Origin: Streptomyces sp. H27-C3
GTDB lineage: Bacteria > Actinomycetota > Actinomycetes > Streptomycetales > Streptomycetaceae
Direction: 5' to 3'
DNA: 64,000 nt
Assembly (NCBI RefSeq): GCF_030063415.1
Contig: NZ_JASITA010000011.1
Coordinates: 1-64,000 of the forward strand
Below, piece after piece: positions 1-8,945 of the stretch. The position numbers were made by a program, and so were the translations under genes. The number at the start of each line of letters is the position of its first letter. Within the stretch, counting starts at the first letter, position 1. The notes beneath the pieces were generated by a model, which saw only the letters and a list, made by a program, of their open reading frames with translations, searched no databases and was not told the origin of the DNA.

Positions 1-127
1 GTGCGAGATGGCCTCCACCGGTACCGGTGCCCTTTGTACGACGGCGGCGTAGTCGACACGAGCGATCCCCTCCCAGCATGACCAACCCCAAGATCATCCC
101 ACCCCCGTCAGCCAACGTGACAGCGCC

Positions 128-235
128 CGTGAGACTGCCCGGGCCGACGTCTTCCGCTACATCGAAGTCGAGTACAACCGCAGTCGGCTCCGTCGACACC
201 CCGACTACGGGTACGTCACCCCGCTCGAAACGAGA
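128..235 (+). pseudogene. IS3-family transposase C-terminal stub
   Basis: Read from base 128, about 36 residues contain VFRYIEVEYNRSRLR followed by HPDYGYVTP. This is the typical end of IS3/IS150 OrfB transposases (a Y-I-E-x-x-YN-x-x-R segment followed by GY-x-x-P). The same frame upstream is closed by a stop near base 50, and no DDE catalytic core or terminal repeats are visible. It is therefore a fragment marking the left edge of the cluster. The rest of 1-300 holds no gene I can support. Confidence 0.5.
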
Positions 236-300
236 TCCCTGCTCAGGCAGGACCTCGCCCGGCAGCGTAAGCACCCGCTGTTCAGCTCGCGGGGGGAACT

Positions 301-1332
301 TCAGGCGCGCCGGGCCTCCAGGATGCGCAGGTCGTCACTGACCGGGATGGTGCGCACCACGCGCAGGCCCGCCCGTTCGGCCAGTGTCTGGTAGTCCGAC
401 TCCGGCCGGTCCTGGCCGCCCACCAGCACGGTCAACAGCAGACCGCGGAACAGGGCCTCCAGGTCGGACTCCTCGTCCACCACACCCTCGATGACCAGCA
501 GGACAGAATCCGGCCGCATCGCCTCCTTGATCTGCTCCAGGATGCGCACGATCGTGTCATCGTCCCAGTCGTGGAGGGCACGCTTGATGCTGTAGAGGTC
601 CGCCCCGGCCGGCACCCCCTCGAAGAAGTCCCCGGGGACGACCTCGTACCGCCCGGCCAGGTCTGCCTTCGCCAGGCGTGCCTCGGCGAGCGGCACGACC
701 TCGGGTCGTTCGAGGATCGTGCCGTACACCTCGGTGTGCGTGGTGAGGACTGCGGCCAGGAGGCTGCCGAGTCCCCCGGCGACATCGACCACGGTCCGGA
801 TCCCCGAGAAGTCGTACGCCCTGGCGACCCCGGCGCTCTCCTCCTGCGACACGGCGTTCATCGCCGCGTTGAACCGCTGTTTGGCGTCCGCGTCGTTCTT
901 GGTCAGTTCCCAGAACGACACCCCGCTGTTGGCGACTTCGAAGGAGGACTCACCGGTCCGCACCGAGTGGAGGAGGTCGCCCCATGCGGCCCAGTGCCAG
1001 TTCGCCGCCATGAACCGCGCGTCGGTGGACTCGGCGTTGCCGGGCTCGGTGACGAGCACGGCGGAGAGCGGCGACTGGGAGTAGGTGTGACCGTCCGCTT
1101 GCCGCTGGAACACTCCGAAGGTGGACAACGCACGCAATAGACGGCCGAGTGTCTCGGCGTGCGTGCCGGTGAGCTCGGCCAGTTCGGCCACCGTGTGCTC
1201 ACCCCGGGTCAGCAGGTCGGGTATGCCCAACTCGGAGGCGACATGGATGGCGCGGGCCCGCCACGCTCCCTGGAGCAGCTCCACCATTTCCTTGTTGGCA
1301 CCCTTGTCCGCTGTGCCGACATGCTCGGTCAT
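301..1332 (-). CDS. SAM-dependent O-methyltransferase, MmcR-like
   Basis: 343 residues, the usual length of plant-type (family 2) O-methyltransferases. Residues about 10-95 form the winged-helix dimerisation domain (LLQGAWRARAIHVASELGIP). The Rossmann domain follows, with VVDVAGGLGSLLAAV as SAM motif I and DLYSIKRALHDWDDD carrying the H-D pair expected at the catalytic histidine. The start at 1332 removes a long unrelated upstream extension. It is the last gene of the minus-strand group. By analogy with MmcR, the mitomycin 7-O-methyltransferase, it would methylate a phenol or hydroquinone oxygen of the mitosane core. Resemblance to MmcR, judged from memory, is clear but far from identity. A broken copy of the 3' end of a related gene lies at 52979-53186. 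Confidence 0.85.
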   Translation of the reverse strand: MTEHVGTADKGANKEMVELLQGAWRARAIHVASELGIPDLLTRGEHTVAELAELTGTHAETLGRLLRALSTFGVFQRQADGHTYSQSPLSAVLVTEPGNAESTDARFMAANWHWAAWGDLLHSVRTGESSFEVANSGVSFWELTKNDADAKQRFNAAMNAVSQEESAGVARAYDFSGIRTVVDVAGGLGSLLAAVLTTHTEVYGTILERPEVVPLAEARLAKADLAGRYEVVPGDFFEGVPAGADLYSIKRALHDWDDDTIVRILEQIKEAMRPDSVLLVIEGVVDEESDLEALFRGLLLTVLVGGQDRPESDYQTLAERAGLRVVRTIPVSDDLRILEARRA

Positions 1333-1445
1333 CTGTGTCTCCGTAATCGCTCGGCTGGCTGGGTCGGCTGGTGAGTACGGGAGGAGCGTGCCCGAGGGCG
1401 GGGCGGTTACCGGGTGCGCCGGGAACCGCCCCGGCCGGGAGGGAG

Positions 1446-2870
1446 CTACACCTCTGTGGAAACCGGCGGGATGTTGTGGTTGATGCGGAACATGTTGCCC
1501 GGGTCCCAGGTGGTCTTCAGGGCGACGAGCCTGGCGTACGCCTCCGGCGTGTACGCCTCGCTCACATAGGCGGCGTCGGTGTGGGCGATGCCCGCCATGA
1601 AGTTGAGCATCCGGGTGCCACTGCTCCACCGCTCGAAGATCTCCACGACCCGGTCCTGGTCCGCCAGCACGGCATCGTCCTCACCGATGCCCAGCACTCC
1701 GGCGGAATACACTTGGAAGGGCGCCTCGACATGGGCGACCGCGTTGGGCACCTTCGGCGGCCGGGCGAGCGCTCCGCCGAGCTGGCGGATCTCCAGGGCG
1801 ACCGCGCTCTGCGCGCCGGGCCCGACCTGGGCGAGGACGGCGTCGACCACATCGTGGTCGAGCCGGGTGATCTGGAAGGTGTTGATGTGGTAACGGCCTG
1901 GCGTGGGCGGGTCGTTGTGGATGGTGCCGACCTCGGTGTACGGCATGTCGGCGACCGTGTCGAGCAGTGTGGGCGTGAGGTCCCGCAGCGGCTTGACGAG
2001 CCGCTCGCCGGCCTCCGGCGACCCGAGGTAGCACAGCCGCAGGTGCAGAGCGAAACGCCCGCGCAGCTCCTCTGGCACACCGTCGACGTCGGGCCAGTTC
2101 AGCATGAAGAACGAAGAGCTCATCTCCTCCGGCATCTCCGCGGCCCACTCGCTGTAGAAGTGCAGCACCTCACGGGCCGACTCGGCCGGGAAGAAGAGCC
2201 CTCCGCCGTAGAGCCGGGTCACCTCGACCAGACCGACCTCGATCGCGGTCACCACACCGAAGTTGCCCTTGCCGCCACGCAGCGCCCAGAAGAGATCGGA
2301 GTTCTCCTCCTGGGTGGCGACACGCAGTTCACCGTCTGCGGTGACGACCTCGATGCGGTGTACGTGGTCCGCGGCGTACCCGTGGCGCCGCGACAGGACG
2401 CCGATACCGCCGCCCAGCGTGTAGGAGACGGCGCCGACGAACGGCGCCGATCCGTTGAGCGGCGCGAGACCGTACCGCGCCGCGACCGGGATGACGTCCT
2501 GCCACAGCACCCCGGCCTCCAGCCGCGCTACACGCCGCTCGGGGTCCACCTGGCACCCGTCCATCCCGCGGGTGGCGAGGAACAGGGAGTTCCCGTCCGC
2601 GGGCAGCGCCACTCCGTGGCCGGTGGCCTGGACCGCGACCGCCAGCCCGTGGTCACGGGCGAAGCGGACCGCTGTCACCACGTCCTCGGCGTTCGCTACG
2701 GCAACAACCAGAGCCGGGTGATGCTCGACGGCACGGTCGAAGCCGTCCACGTGCTCGGTGTACCCGGGCTCATCCGGCAGGAAGACGGGACCAGTCACGC
2801 TGTCGGCGAGTTTGCGGACCTCTTCGGGGGGCAGGGCCGCCTTGTCCGACCTGCTCCTGTGCTCGCTCAC
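1446..2870 (-). CDS. FAD-linked oxidase, berberine-bridge type (MitR/McrA-like)
   Basis: 474 residues with a GTG start preceded by AGAAGGG. The N-terminal FAD_binding_4 domain has the ATGHGVALPADG loop, whose histidine is the likely 8-alpha covalent FAD anchor, and the VSYTLGGGIGVLSRRHGYAAD pyrophosphate region. The second covalent cysteine of bicovalent members is not seen at its usual place. The C-terminal BBE segment ends in TTWDPGNMFRINHNIPP. This family oxidises phenols, alcohols and hydroquinones with O2. Mitomycin producers carry two such proteins, the pathway oxidase MitR and the resistance oxidase McrA, which re-oxidises activated mitomycin hydroquinone. I cannot tell which role this one has. 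It sits directly upstream of the methyltransferase gene. Confidence 0.85.
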   Translation of the reverse strand: MSEHRSRSDKAALPPEEVRKLADSVTGPVFLPDEPGYTEHVDGFDRAVEHHPALVVAVANAEDVVTAVRFARDHGLAVAVQATGHGVALPADGNSLFLATRGMDGCQVDPERRVARLEAGVLWQDVIPVAARYGLAPLNGSAPFVGAVSYTLGGGIGVLSRRHGYAADHVHRIEVVTADGELRVATQEENSDLFWALRGGKGNFGVVTAIEVGLVEVTRLYGGGLFFPAESAREVLHFYSEWAAEMPEEMSSSFFMLNWPDVDGVPEELRGRFALHLRLCYLGSPEAGERLVKPLRDLTPTLLDTVADMPYTEVGTIHNDPPTPGRYHINTFQITRLDHDVVDAVLAQVGPGAQSAVALEIRQLGGALARPPKVPNAVAHVEAPFQVYSAGVLGIGEDDAVLADQDRVVEIFERWSSGTRMLNFMAGIAHTDAAYVSEAYTPEAYARLVALKTTWDPGNMFRINHNIPPVSTEV

Positions 2871-3051
2871 TTGTCGCCCTTCTGTTCCGTGGTGCTGTCG
2901 TGTGTTCCTCGCCCTGTCCCCACCTGGTCCGGTGGAGTGGACCGATGATTTCTGCGTCTCGGCGCGAGAGTACTGAAGACGCCGGGACCGACCGGCCGGA
3001 ATGAGCCAGTGGGCGCGTGCTGGCCCGTGTCCGCGGGACGGACGGTGCCGC

Positions 3052-3546
3052 TCATGCGAGCTCGCGCTCCTTGAGCAGGTTCAGCAGCGCCGTCACCGAC
3101 TCCTCGGCGCTCTGCCGGTGCGCCGGGAGGGTGAGGTCGAGTCGGGCGGGCGCCTCGTACGGGTCGTCAGCACCGGTGAGCCCGGTGGAGACGTGAACCT
3201 CCAGACAAGTGGTGGCCGACTGCCCGTGCCGCTCGCGGACGGCCGCCGTGGCCCGGGCGTCGGTGGCGATCACCGGTACCAGGGCGAGGACGCCGTTGCG
3301 GGCCAGCACCTCGGCGATCAGACCGACGCGCTGGACGTCGGCGATGCGCTGCTCGCGGCTGGGTCCGGGGTCCACGCCGAGCAGGACGCGCACCTCGTCC
3401 CCGTCGAGGACGTGCACGCGTCGGCCCGCCGCCTCCAGGCGGCGGGCCAGCCCTCTGGCGATGGTCGTCTTGCCCGCGCCCGGCAGCCCGGTGAGCCATA
3501 CGGTGGCGCCGGGCCAGCAGGTGCAGAAAGGGCGGTGGGATGTCAT
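3052..3546 (-). CDS. cysC: Short adenylylsulfate kinase (CysC-like)
   Basis: 164 residues. The Walker A loop GLPGAGKTT is at residues 20-28, LDGDEVR at 47-53, and SREQRIADVQRVG matches the APS kinase region around DR-x-x-N-I-R-R. The tail GLTGADDPYEAP...SAEESV is also typical. About 27 residues are missing between LEVHV and TGLTGADDPYE, exactly where normal CysC has the D-P-K-G-L-Y-x-K-A-R lid that packs on APS. The reading frame is intact, so this looks like an evolved deletion. APS kinase makes PAPS from APS and ATP. The gene lies 16 bases after the FAD monooxygenase gene in the same operon. Substrate could be APS or another adenylated or hydroxylated compound. Compare the dead paralogue at 30412 and CysD at 50962. 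Confidence 0.8.
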   Translation of the reverse strand: MTSHRPFCTCWPGATVWLTGLPGAGKTTIARGLARRLEAAGRRVHVLDGDEVRVLLGVDPGPSREQRIADVQRVGLIAEVLARNGVLALVPVIATDARATAAVRERHGQSATTCLEVHVSTGLTGADDPYEAPARLDLTLPAHRQSAEESVTALLNLLKERELA

Positions 3547-3562
3547 CGACCACTCCGAAGGG

Positions 3563-5224
3563 TCAGTGGTGGGTCCCGGGGCGGTCCGGGAGCGGGGCGA
3601 CAATGCCGCGTACCGCCGAGGCCAGCCGCTGGTGGCGCAGCACGCCGCGGGGAGCCGCCGCGGACTCCGAGCGCCAGGCCACGAAGCCGTCCGGCCGCAC
3701 CAGCAGGGCGCCGCCCCGCCCCGTGCCGCAGGACCGGGCGAACGTCGTGGGCCACGCCTCCCGGTCGGCCACGACGGTATGGGCGGTGACCGGGACCGCG
3801 AGCTCCCTGGCGACATCCGCCGCCGTGTGCCTCCACCGGTCGTCGGTGGCGAGCAGGGTGAGGTGGGGGCCTTCCGGGGTCGGCCCGCACAGGTCGAGGG
3901 TAGAGCTCAACGACGTCCGGGCGCCGTGCACAAGCCGTACCGGCAGGTGCGGCAGCCGGGTGCCGGGGGCGCCTGACAGGTCGAATGTGGCGGGAAAGGC
4001 TCCGTCAGGTTTGACCGCGGAACCGGGGACGGCCGACGAGTGGTAGCAGTACCCCGTGATGATGATGCGGGGGTCGCACAGGGTGACGCCACCGAGCCGT
4101 TCGGACGGCACGCCGTCGAGCAGGAGGGTCTGCTGGGCGGTGGCGAACCCGACCGGTCGCCGTTCCGTGTCGTACGTGTCGAGGAGCCCGGGGCCGGCCC
4201 AGCCGCCCAGGACGGCCGCGATCTTCCAGGCCAGGTTGTGCGCGTCCTGCATCCCCATGTTGGAGCCGTAGCCGCCGGCCGGCGGGTGTAGGTGGGCGGC
4301 GTCCCCCACGAGGAAGACGGGCCCCCGGCCGTAGCGTTCGGCGATCCGGTGCCGGGCCTGCCAACGCAGGGTCCCGGACAGTTCGACGGCCACTCCCGGA
4401 TCCCCGATCGCGGCGCGTACGAGATCCAGGCAGCGGTCCGGGTCGGGAGTGCCGTCGCCGGCGCCGACGGCCTGGCTCTCCACGGCCGCCGCCCAGGCGT
4501 GTTCCCCGTTGAGCTGCATCACCGCCCCGGAGAAACCCGGGTTCTCGATCATGCTCATGAAGAACCGGCGGCCCTTTACCAACCGGGTGAGGTCCGCCCG
4601 GAAGTGGACGCTGGTCCGGGACGCGACCGTGCCCAGGCCCGCCCTGGCGATGCCGACCCGCTCCGGGATCCAGCCGTGCGCGCCGTCGGCGGCGACCAGG
4701 TAGCGGGCGGTGAGGGTGTCCGTCCCCCCGTCCGGGCGGTGGACCTGGGCCAGCACGCCGTCCTCACGTACCGTCAGATCGGTCAGTTCGTGGCCGAACC
4801 GGACGTCCGCGCCCGCCCGCACGGCGGCGTCGCGCAGCAGCGGCTCCATCCGGTCCTGTCCGCACCAGTAGGGCGGGCACGGGCCGGGTACCGCGAGCTC
4901 CTCCTCCCCGGTCTCCAGGACCTCGGCGCCGTCGAGTTCGGCGAGTGAGCGGACACCGACCACCGAGCGGGGCAGGACGCGGTCGGGCTCGGTGTCGACC
5001 CGCGGGTCGTCGCCCGCGACGACCTCGAAACCGACCGCGGCGACCGCATCCTCCAGGCCGGCCTCACGCAGCAGCTCCATGGTCCGCCGGGTGACGTGGG
5101 TGGCGCGGGGCAGCGAGGACGTGCCGACCCTGCGGTCCAGGAGCACGACCGCGACACCGGCGCGGGCCAGGAACAGCGCGGCCGCCAGCCCCGTCGGCCC
5201 TCCGCCGACGACCAGTACGGACAT
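3563..5224 (-). CDS. FAD-dependent aromatic monooxygenase (PheA/TfdB, TetX type)
   Basis: 553 residues with all three signature motifs of group A flavoprotein hydroxylases: VVGGGPTGLAAALFLARAG at the N-terminus (dinucleotide fold), YLVAADGAHGWIPE (DG motif) and VFLVGDAAHLHPPAGGYG (GD motif). The C-terminal thioredoxin-like domain of the PheA/RdmE subgroup is present. These NAD(P)H-dependent enzymes hydroxylate electron-rich rings, often phenols or aminophenols to hydroquinones. In a mitosane pathway the obvious job is ring hydroxylation toward the quinone. The start at 5224 has GGAGAGG upstream. It follows the carbamoyltransferase by 17 bases in one transcription unit. Confidence 0.85.
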   Translation of the reverse strand: MSVLVVGGGPTGLAAALFLARAGVAVVLLDRRVGTSSLPRATHVTRRTMELLREAGLEDAVAAVGFEVVAGDDPRVDTEPDRVLPRSVVGVRSLAELDGAEVLETGEEELAVPGPCPPYWCGQDRMEPLLRDAAVRAGADVRFGHELTDLTVREDGVLAQVHRPDGGTDTLTARYLVAADGAHGWIPERVGIARAGLGTVASRTSVHFRADLTRLVKGRRFFMSMIENPGFSGAVMQLNGEHAWAAAVESQAVGAGDGTPDPDRCLDLVRAAIGDPGVAVELSGTLRWQARHRIAERYGRGPVFLVGDAAHLHPPAGGYGSNMGMQDAHNLAWKIAAVLGGWAGPGLLDTYDTERRPVGFATAQQTLLLDGVPSERLGGVTLCDPRIIITGYCYHSSAVPGSAVKPDGAFPATFDLSGAPGTRLPHLPVRLVHGARTSLSSTLDLCGPTPEGPHLTLLATDDRWRHTAADVARELAVPVTAHTVVADREAWPTTFARSCGTGRGGALLVRPDGFVAWRSESAAAPRGVLRHQRLASAVRGIVAPLPDRPGTHH

Positions 5225-5241
5225 GCGCGCAGCCTCTCCGC

Positions 5242-6882
5242 TCAGCCCTTGCTCACCAGTTGGTCGCCGACCACGAGGTGGTCGAGGTTCATGGACGTGA
5301 AGGCCGACACCGCCTCTTCCGGGGTCTCCACGATGGGCTGACCCGCCACGTTGAAGGAGGTGTTGAGAATCACCGGGCAACCGGTGATCCGCTCGAACTC
5401 GCCCAGCAGGCGGTACACTGCGGGGTTCTGGTATTCCTCCAGCGTCTGGTGCCGGGCCGTGCCGTCCACGTGGGTGGCGGAAGGAATGGCGTCGGGCCGG
5501 GTCACCTTGGTGACGATCAGCATGTACGGGGACAGCTGGCCGAGGTCGAAGAACTCGGCGCTGCGCTCGGCCCGGATGACGGGGGCGTACGGCCGGAACC
5601 ACTCGCGGAACTTGACGTTGTCGTTGAGGTGGTCGCGCACGGAGGCCGGGAACGGGGCGGCGAAGATGCTGCGGTGGCCGAGCGCGCGCGGTCCGAACTC
5701 GCTGCGGCCGTCCCACCATCCGACGACCTTGCCGTCCGCCAGCAGCGAGGCGACCTCGCCCGGCAGGTCGTCGGGGGTGCGTGCGGGCAGCCCGGAGTCG
5801 ACGACGGCCCGCTCGGCGCGGGAGCGCGGGTACTCGGGCCCCAGATAGGCGTCGCGCAGGACCGGCAGCCGGTCCATCGGCACGCCCTGGAGTTCGTGCA
5901 GCCCGTAGTAGGCGCAGCCGAGGCTGATGCCGTTGTCGCCGGCTGCGGGTACCACGAAGATCCGCTCGAAGGGCGTCTCCTGAAGGATGCGGCCGTTGGC
6001 GACGCTGTTGAGGCCGACTCCCCCGGCGAGGCACAAGTCGGTCAGCCCCGTCCGCTCGTGCAAAGCCTGGGCACAGTGCACCAGGGAGCGCTCCAGCACC
6101 TCCTGGGCGGCTCGGGCGATCGCCGCCCTCGTGTCGAAGTCGGCGCCCTTGGCGAGCCGGGAGAGAACGTGACTGGTCTTGCTCGCGGAGATGCTGACGC
6201 CGCCTCCGGGCAGCAGGGTGACCAGTTCCGACAGGTCGTCGACGAAGCGCTCGTCGCCGTAGGGGGCGAGCCCCATGGTCTTGCCGTCCTCGCTGACGGG
6301 GAAGTGGGTCTTGGGTCCCGTGTAGGCGAGGCCGATGGCGATGCTCGCGGAACGGTAGAAGTGGCCGAGCGAGTTGTCGGTCTCGCCGGGCTGGTAGTAG
6401 TCGCTCTCCGACTCGGCGTCCACGAGGTGGGTCCCGCTGACGCGGTCGACCAGCCGGATGCCGTGCTCGTCGGCCACGTACGAACTGATGGTCTCGGCCT
6501 CGCGGCTCGCGGATCCCGCCTTGTCGCCGGTGGTGAGGCTGCCGGAGTTGTCGCAGACCAGCACGGCGGCCCGGGACATGCCCGAGGCGCCGAACGCGCT
6601 GTAGGCGTGGGCCAGATGGTGGTTGATCACCCGCACCCGGTGGCGGAACGAGTGGTAGAAGGGGCGCGGCACCAGCTCGCAGGCGACCACATGCTCCACG
6701 TCGGCCGCGGTGGTGCCCAGCTGTTCCAGGCATGCCCGACGGCTGACGCCGGCCAACAAGTCGGTACCCAGCCCGTATTTGCTGCGCATCAGGCGTTCCT
6801 CGTCGACCGCGACGAGACGGTTGCCGTCGGTGGCGCACGACGCCCAGTCGTGCCCCGATCCGCCGAGGCCCAGCACGGTCAT
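5242..6882 (-). CDS. O-carbamoyltransferase (NovN/TobZ family)
   Basis: 546 residues. The N-terminal Kae1/ASKHA-like domain begins TVLGLGGSGHDWASC and has the metal-binding HHLAH (H88 and H92) followed by VCDNSGS. LCLAGGVGLNSVANG and PAAGDNGISLGCAYYG complete the nucleotide site. The C-terminal part, with WWDGRSEFGPRALGHRSI and NTSFNVAGQPIVETPEEA, is typical of antibiotic carbamoyltransferases, which make carbamoyl-adenylate from carbamoyl phosphate and ATP and pass it to a hydroxyl. Mitomycins and FR900482 carry one carbamate (C10), which fits a single gene. Start ATG at 6882 follows GGAAAGGAC. First gene of the leftward operon. Confidence 0.92.
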   Translation of the reverse strand: MTVLGLGGSGHDWASCATDGNRLVAVDEERLMRSKYGLGTDLLAGVSRRACLEQLGTTAADVEHVVACELVPRPFYHSFRHRVRVINHHLAHAYSAFGASGMSRAAVLVCDNSGSLTTGDKAGSASREAETISSYVADEHGIRLVDRVSGTHLVDAESESDYYQPGETDNSLGHFYRSASIAIGLAYTGPKTHFPVSEDGKTMGLAPYGDERFVDDLSELVTLLPGGGVSISASKTSHVLSRLAKGADFDTRAAIARAAQEVLERSLVHCAQALHERTGLTDLCLAGGVGLNSVANGRILQETPFERIFVVPAAGDNGISLGCAYYGLHELQGVPMDRLPVLRDAYLGPEYPRSRAERAVVDSGLPARTPDDLPGEVASLLADGKVVGWWDGRSEFGPRALGHRSIFAAPFPASVRDHLNDNVKFREWFRPYAPVIRAERSAEFFDLGQLSPYMLIVTKVTRPDAIPSATHVDGTARHQTLEEYQNPAVYRLLGEFERITGCPVILNTSFNVAGQPIVETPEEAVSAFTSMNLDHLVVGDQLVSKG

Positions 6883-7515
6883 ATCGTGTCCTTTCCCTTG
6901 ATGGACATCGATTCCACTGGTGGACATCGATCGAGACGTGCCAGAGCCCGAGCCCGATGGAGGAGAAGCAGCCGTGGGCCCCCGTCCCGCGTGGCCTGTG
7001 TGCCCTGCTCACCAGTGGGCGAGGGGGAACGTGAACGGGTGGGGAGAGCGCTCGGAGAACGGCGACGAACGTCGTGAGGGGCTTCTGAGGTGGGGGAGTT
7101 CAGGAAACCGGAGCGGTGCGCAACTCTAATCAACCGGTGTCGCACACTGTCAAGAACAGGTGACCCCCGCACTTGCAGTTGTCTGAAATGCCATCACCAG
7201 CGGTCGGCAGTCCGCGTCCGCCGGCCGGGGTCCGGCGGCCCGACGACCGGCAAGTAGGCCGAAACGAGGGGCGGCGGAGCGGGGCCGCTCCGCCCGGCGA
7301 TCGCCGCTCGACTCCCGTTTTCCGCACCACTTTCGGTCATCATCATCCAGGAGTGGACACGGCAAATGCGTGAGCATGTACGGTCGCACCGTGCTATCGG
7401 CGTGGCCCCCGCGTCCTGCGGACGCCCCCTGCCGCACTGCCCGAAACGCTACGCACCACCGACATCCCGTACATGGCATGCCTGATCCCTGGACAGCCGG
7501 ACGAGGGAGTGCTGG
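6883..7515. other. Divergent intergenic region, 633 bases
   Basis: Lies between the leftward carbamoyltransferase operon and the rightward operon starting at 7516. No coding frame here looks real. It must hold promoters for both operons. Only the leftward one shows a recognisable sigma-70-like pair (7123-7153). No clear repeats or operators were seen. Confidence 0.6.
7123..7153 (-). promoter_or_regulatory. Candidate HrdB-type promoter for the carbamoyltransferase operon
   Basis: On the minus strand TTGACA (7148-7153) is followed after 19 bases by TAGAGT (7123-7128), which fits the Streptomyces consensus TTGACR / TAGRRT apart from a spacer one base over the usual range. Transcription would begin about 230 bases before the start codon at 6882. 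Confidence 0.35.
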
Positions 7516-8856
7516 GTGACAAAGCAGCAACGGACGATCGTCATCATCACGGAGGGCGCGGCGCCCGCGCTGCTGGACCGCTGGTGTGCCGCGGGCCTCC
7601 TGCCGGGATACGCCCGCCTCCGCCGCGAGGGCGCCCACGGGGCGCTGTCGGCGGAGGGCACGCCTTACGAACCTCCGGGCCTGTTGAGTGTCCTCACCGG
7701 CCAACGGGCCGCCGACCACGGCTTCTTCTCCTACTGGACCTGTCACGACCCCGAATACGCGCCGCAGGTACTCGGCTCCGGTGACCGCCGCCATCCGCTG
7801 CTGTGGCAGCAGGGGTCCTTCTCCGGTCTCCGCTTCGCCTCCGTCGGACTGTTCGGCACGCACCCCGTCGAACCGATGGACGGCGCGCTGATCAGCTATC
7901 CGATGCAAGCGACCCTGCACGCCTGCCACCCGCGCGACCTGCAGCGCCGGCTGGCCAAGGACGGCATCCGTCCGGTGCACGACGTCTCGATCTTCTGGAC
8001 CGGCCAGCCGCGTGAGCAGCTGCTGCCACAGCTGCTCGAGGCGGACCGCCAGCGCGGAAAGGCCGCCCTGGCGCTGCTCCCCGAGTCGAACGTGGTGATC
8101 GTGAACCTCACCAGCATCGACCGCACCTCTCACATTTACTGGCAGGAGCTGGAACACGGGCCCGAACAGGAGCAGGAGAGCGCGGTGTTCGCCGCGTACC
8201 GCACCTGCGACCAGGTCATCCAGGACGCCCTCGCGCTGGCCGACGACCACACCGACGTGCTGGCCTTCTCCGAGATCGGCTTCGGCCCGCTCCGCAACTA
8301 CTGCTCCATCAACGACGACCTCGAACGGGCCGGCCTGCTGGCGAAGACCCCGGACGGCGGCATCGACTGGGCGAGCACGACGGCCTTCGAGGCGGTGCAG
8401 GGCACGCACGGGATGAACATCAACGTCCGGGACCGCTACAAGAACGGCACGGTCCGCGACCAGGACTACGAGCGGGTGCGCGCCGAGGTCGGCTCGGTGC
8501 TCCTGGAGACCCTCAACCCCCGTACGGGGCTGCCCTTCTTCTCCTCCGTGCACACCCGCGAGGAGGTGTACCCGGGCACAGCCACGGCCGGCGCCCCAGA
8601 TCTGATCATGGAACCGGCCGACTGGCGGTACCTCCCCCTCGGCGATCCACGATGGGCCTCCCACGTGCACCGGACCTGGCAGAGCGGCTGGCACCGCCGG
8701 GAGTCGTTCTGGGCCGGGCTCGGTCCGGGCTTCGCACCGGGCCACGCCGACGACGCCGTGGCTTCCCCGATTGACATCCCGGTCACCCTGAGCCGGCTGC
8801 ACGGACGTCAGGTGCCCGAAAGATGGCAGGGGCGCCCGCTCGGAACGCCCGCCTGA
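7516..8856 (+). CDS. AP-superfamily phosphodiesterase-like protein with altered metal site
   Basis: 446 residues with a GTG start and GAGGGAG seven bases upstream. The fold is that of type I phosphodiesterase/nucleotide pyrophosphatase proteins (PF01663 type): nucleophile region PPGLLSVLTGQRAADHGFFSY, then IDRTSHIYW for D-x-x-x-H, and GWHRRESFW for the last histidine. Two metal sites are changed compared with its three paralogues here. The first aspartate (I-G-x-D-G in the others) is Glu in IITEGAAP, and the S-D-H-G pair is SEIG. Those residues hold the second zinc and part of the first, so normal hydrolysis is doubtful. It heads the 7516-16588 operon. Role not recognised: it may be a partner or a regulator of the active paralogues, or use a different metal arrangement. 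Confidence 0.75.
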   Translation: MTKQQRTIVIITEGAAPALLDRWCAAGLLPGYARLRREGAHGALSAEGTPYEPPGLLSVLTGQRAADHGFFSYWTCHDPEYAPQVLGSGDRRHPLLWQQGSFSGLRFASVGLFGTHPVEPMDGALISYPMQATLHACHPRDLQRRLAKDGIRPVHDVSIFWTGQPREQLLPQLLEADRQRGKAALALLPESNVVIVNLTSIDRTSHIYWQELEHGPEQEQESAVFAAYRTCDQVIQDALALADDHTDVLAFSEIGFGPLRNYCSINDDLERAGLLAKTPDGGIDWASTTAFEAVQGTHGMNINVRDRYKNGTVRDQDYERVRAEVGSVLLETLNPRTGLPFFSSVHTREEVYPGTATAGAPDLIMEPADWRYLPLGDPRWASHVHRTWQSGWHRRESFWAGLGPGFAPGHADDAVASPIDIPVTLSRLHGRQVPERWQGRPLGTPA

Positions 8857-8945
8857 CAGCGGCCGACCAGCGCCGTACTCCACTCACTTCCCATCCGTTC
8901 ACTCCCCTTCCGTTTCCGCACTCTCTCTTCTTGTGGAGGTCTGCC

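Noticed and set aside
1371..2948. Long open frame opposite the flavin oxidase gene
   Set aside because: It lies antisense to a gene with clear FAD-linked oxidase motifs; GC-rich third positions create such mirror frames. No homology was seen in its product.
5260..7077. 605-codon frame antisense to the carbamoyltransferase
   Set aside because: Shadow of a strongly conserved gene; product is low-complexity Gly/Val/Arg-rich with no motif.
7150..8883. 577-codon minus-strand frame opposite the AP-superfamily gene at 7516
   Set aside because: Codon usage and motifs support the plus-strand gene; the minus frame has no recognisable domain.
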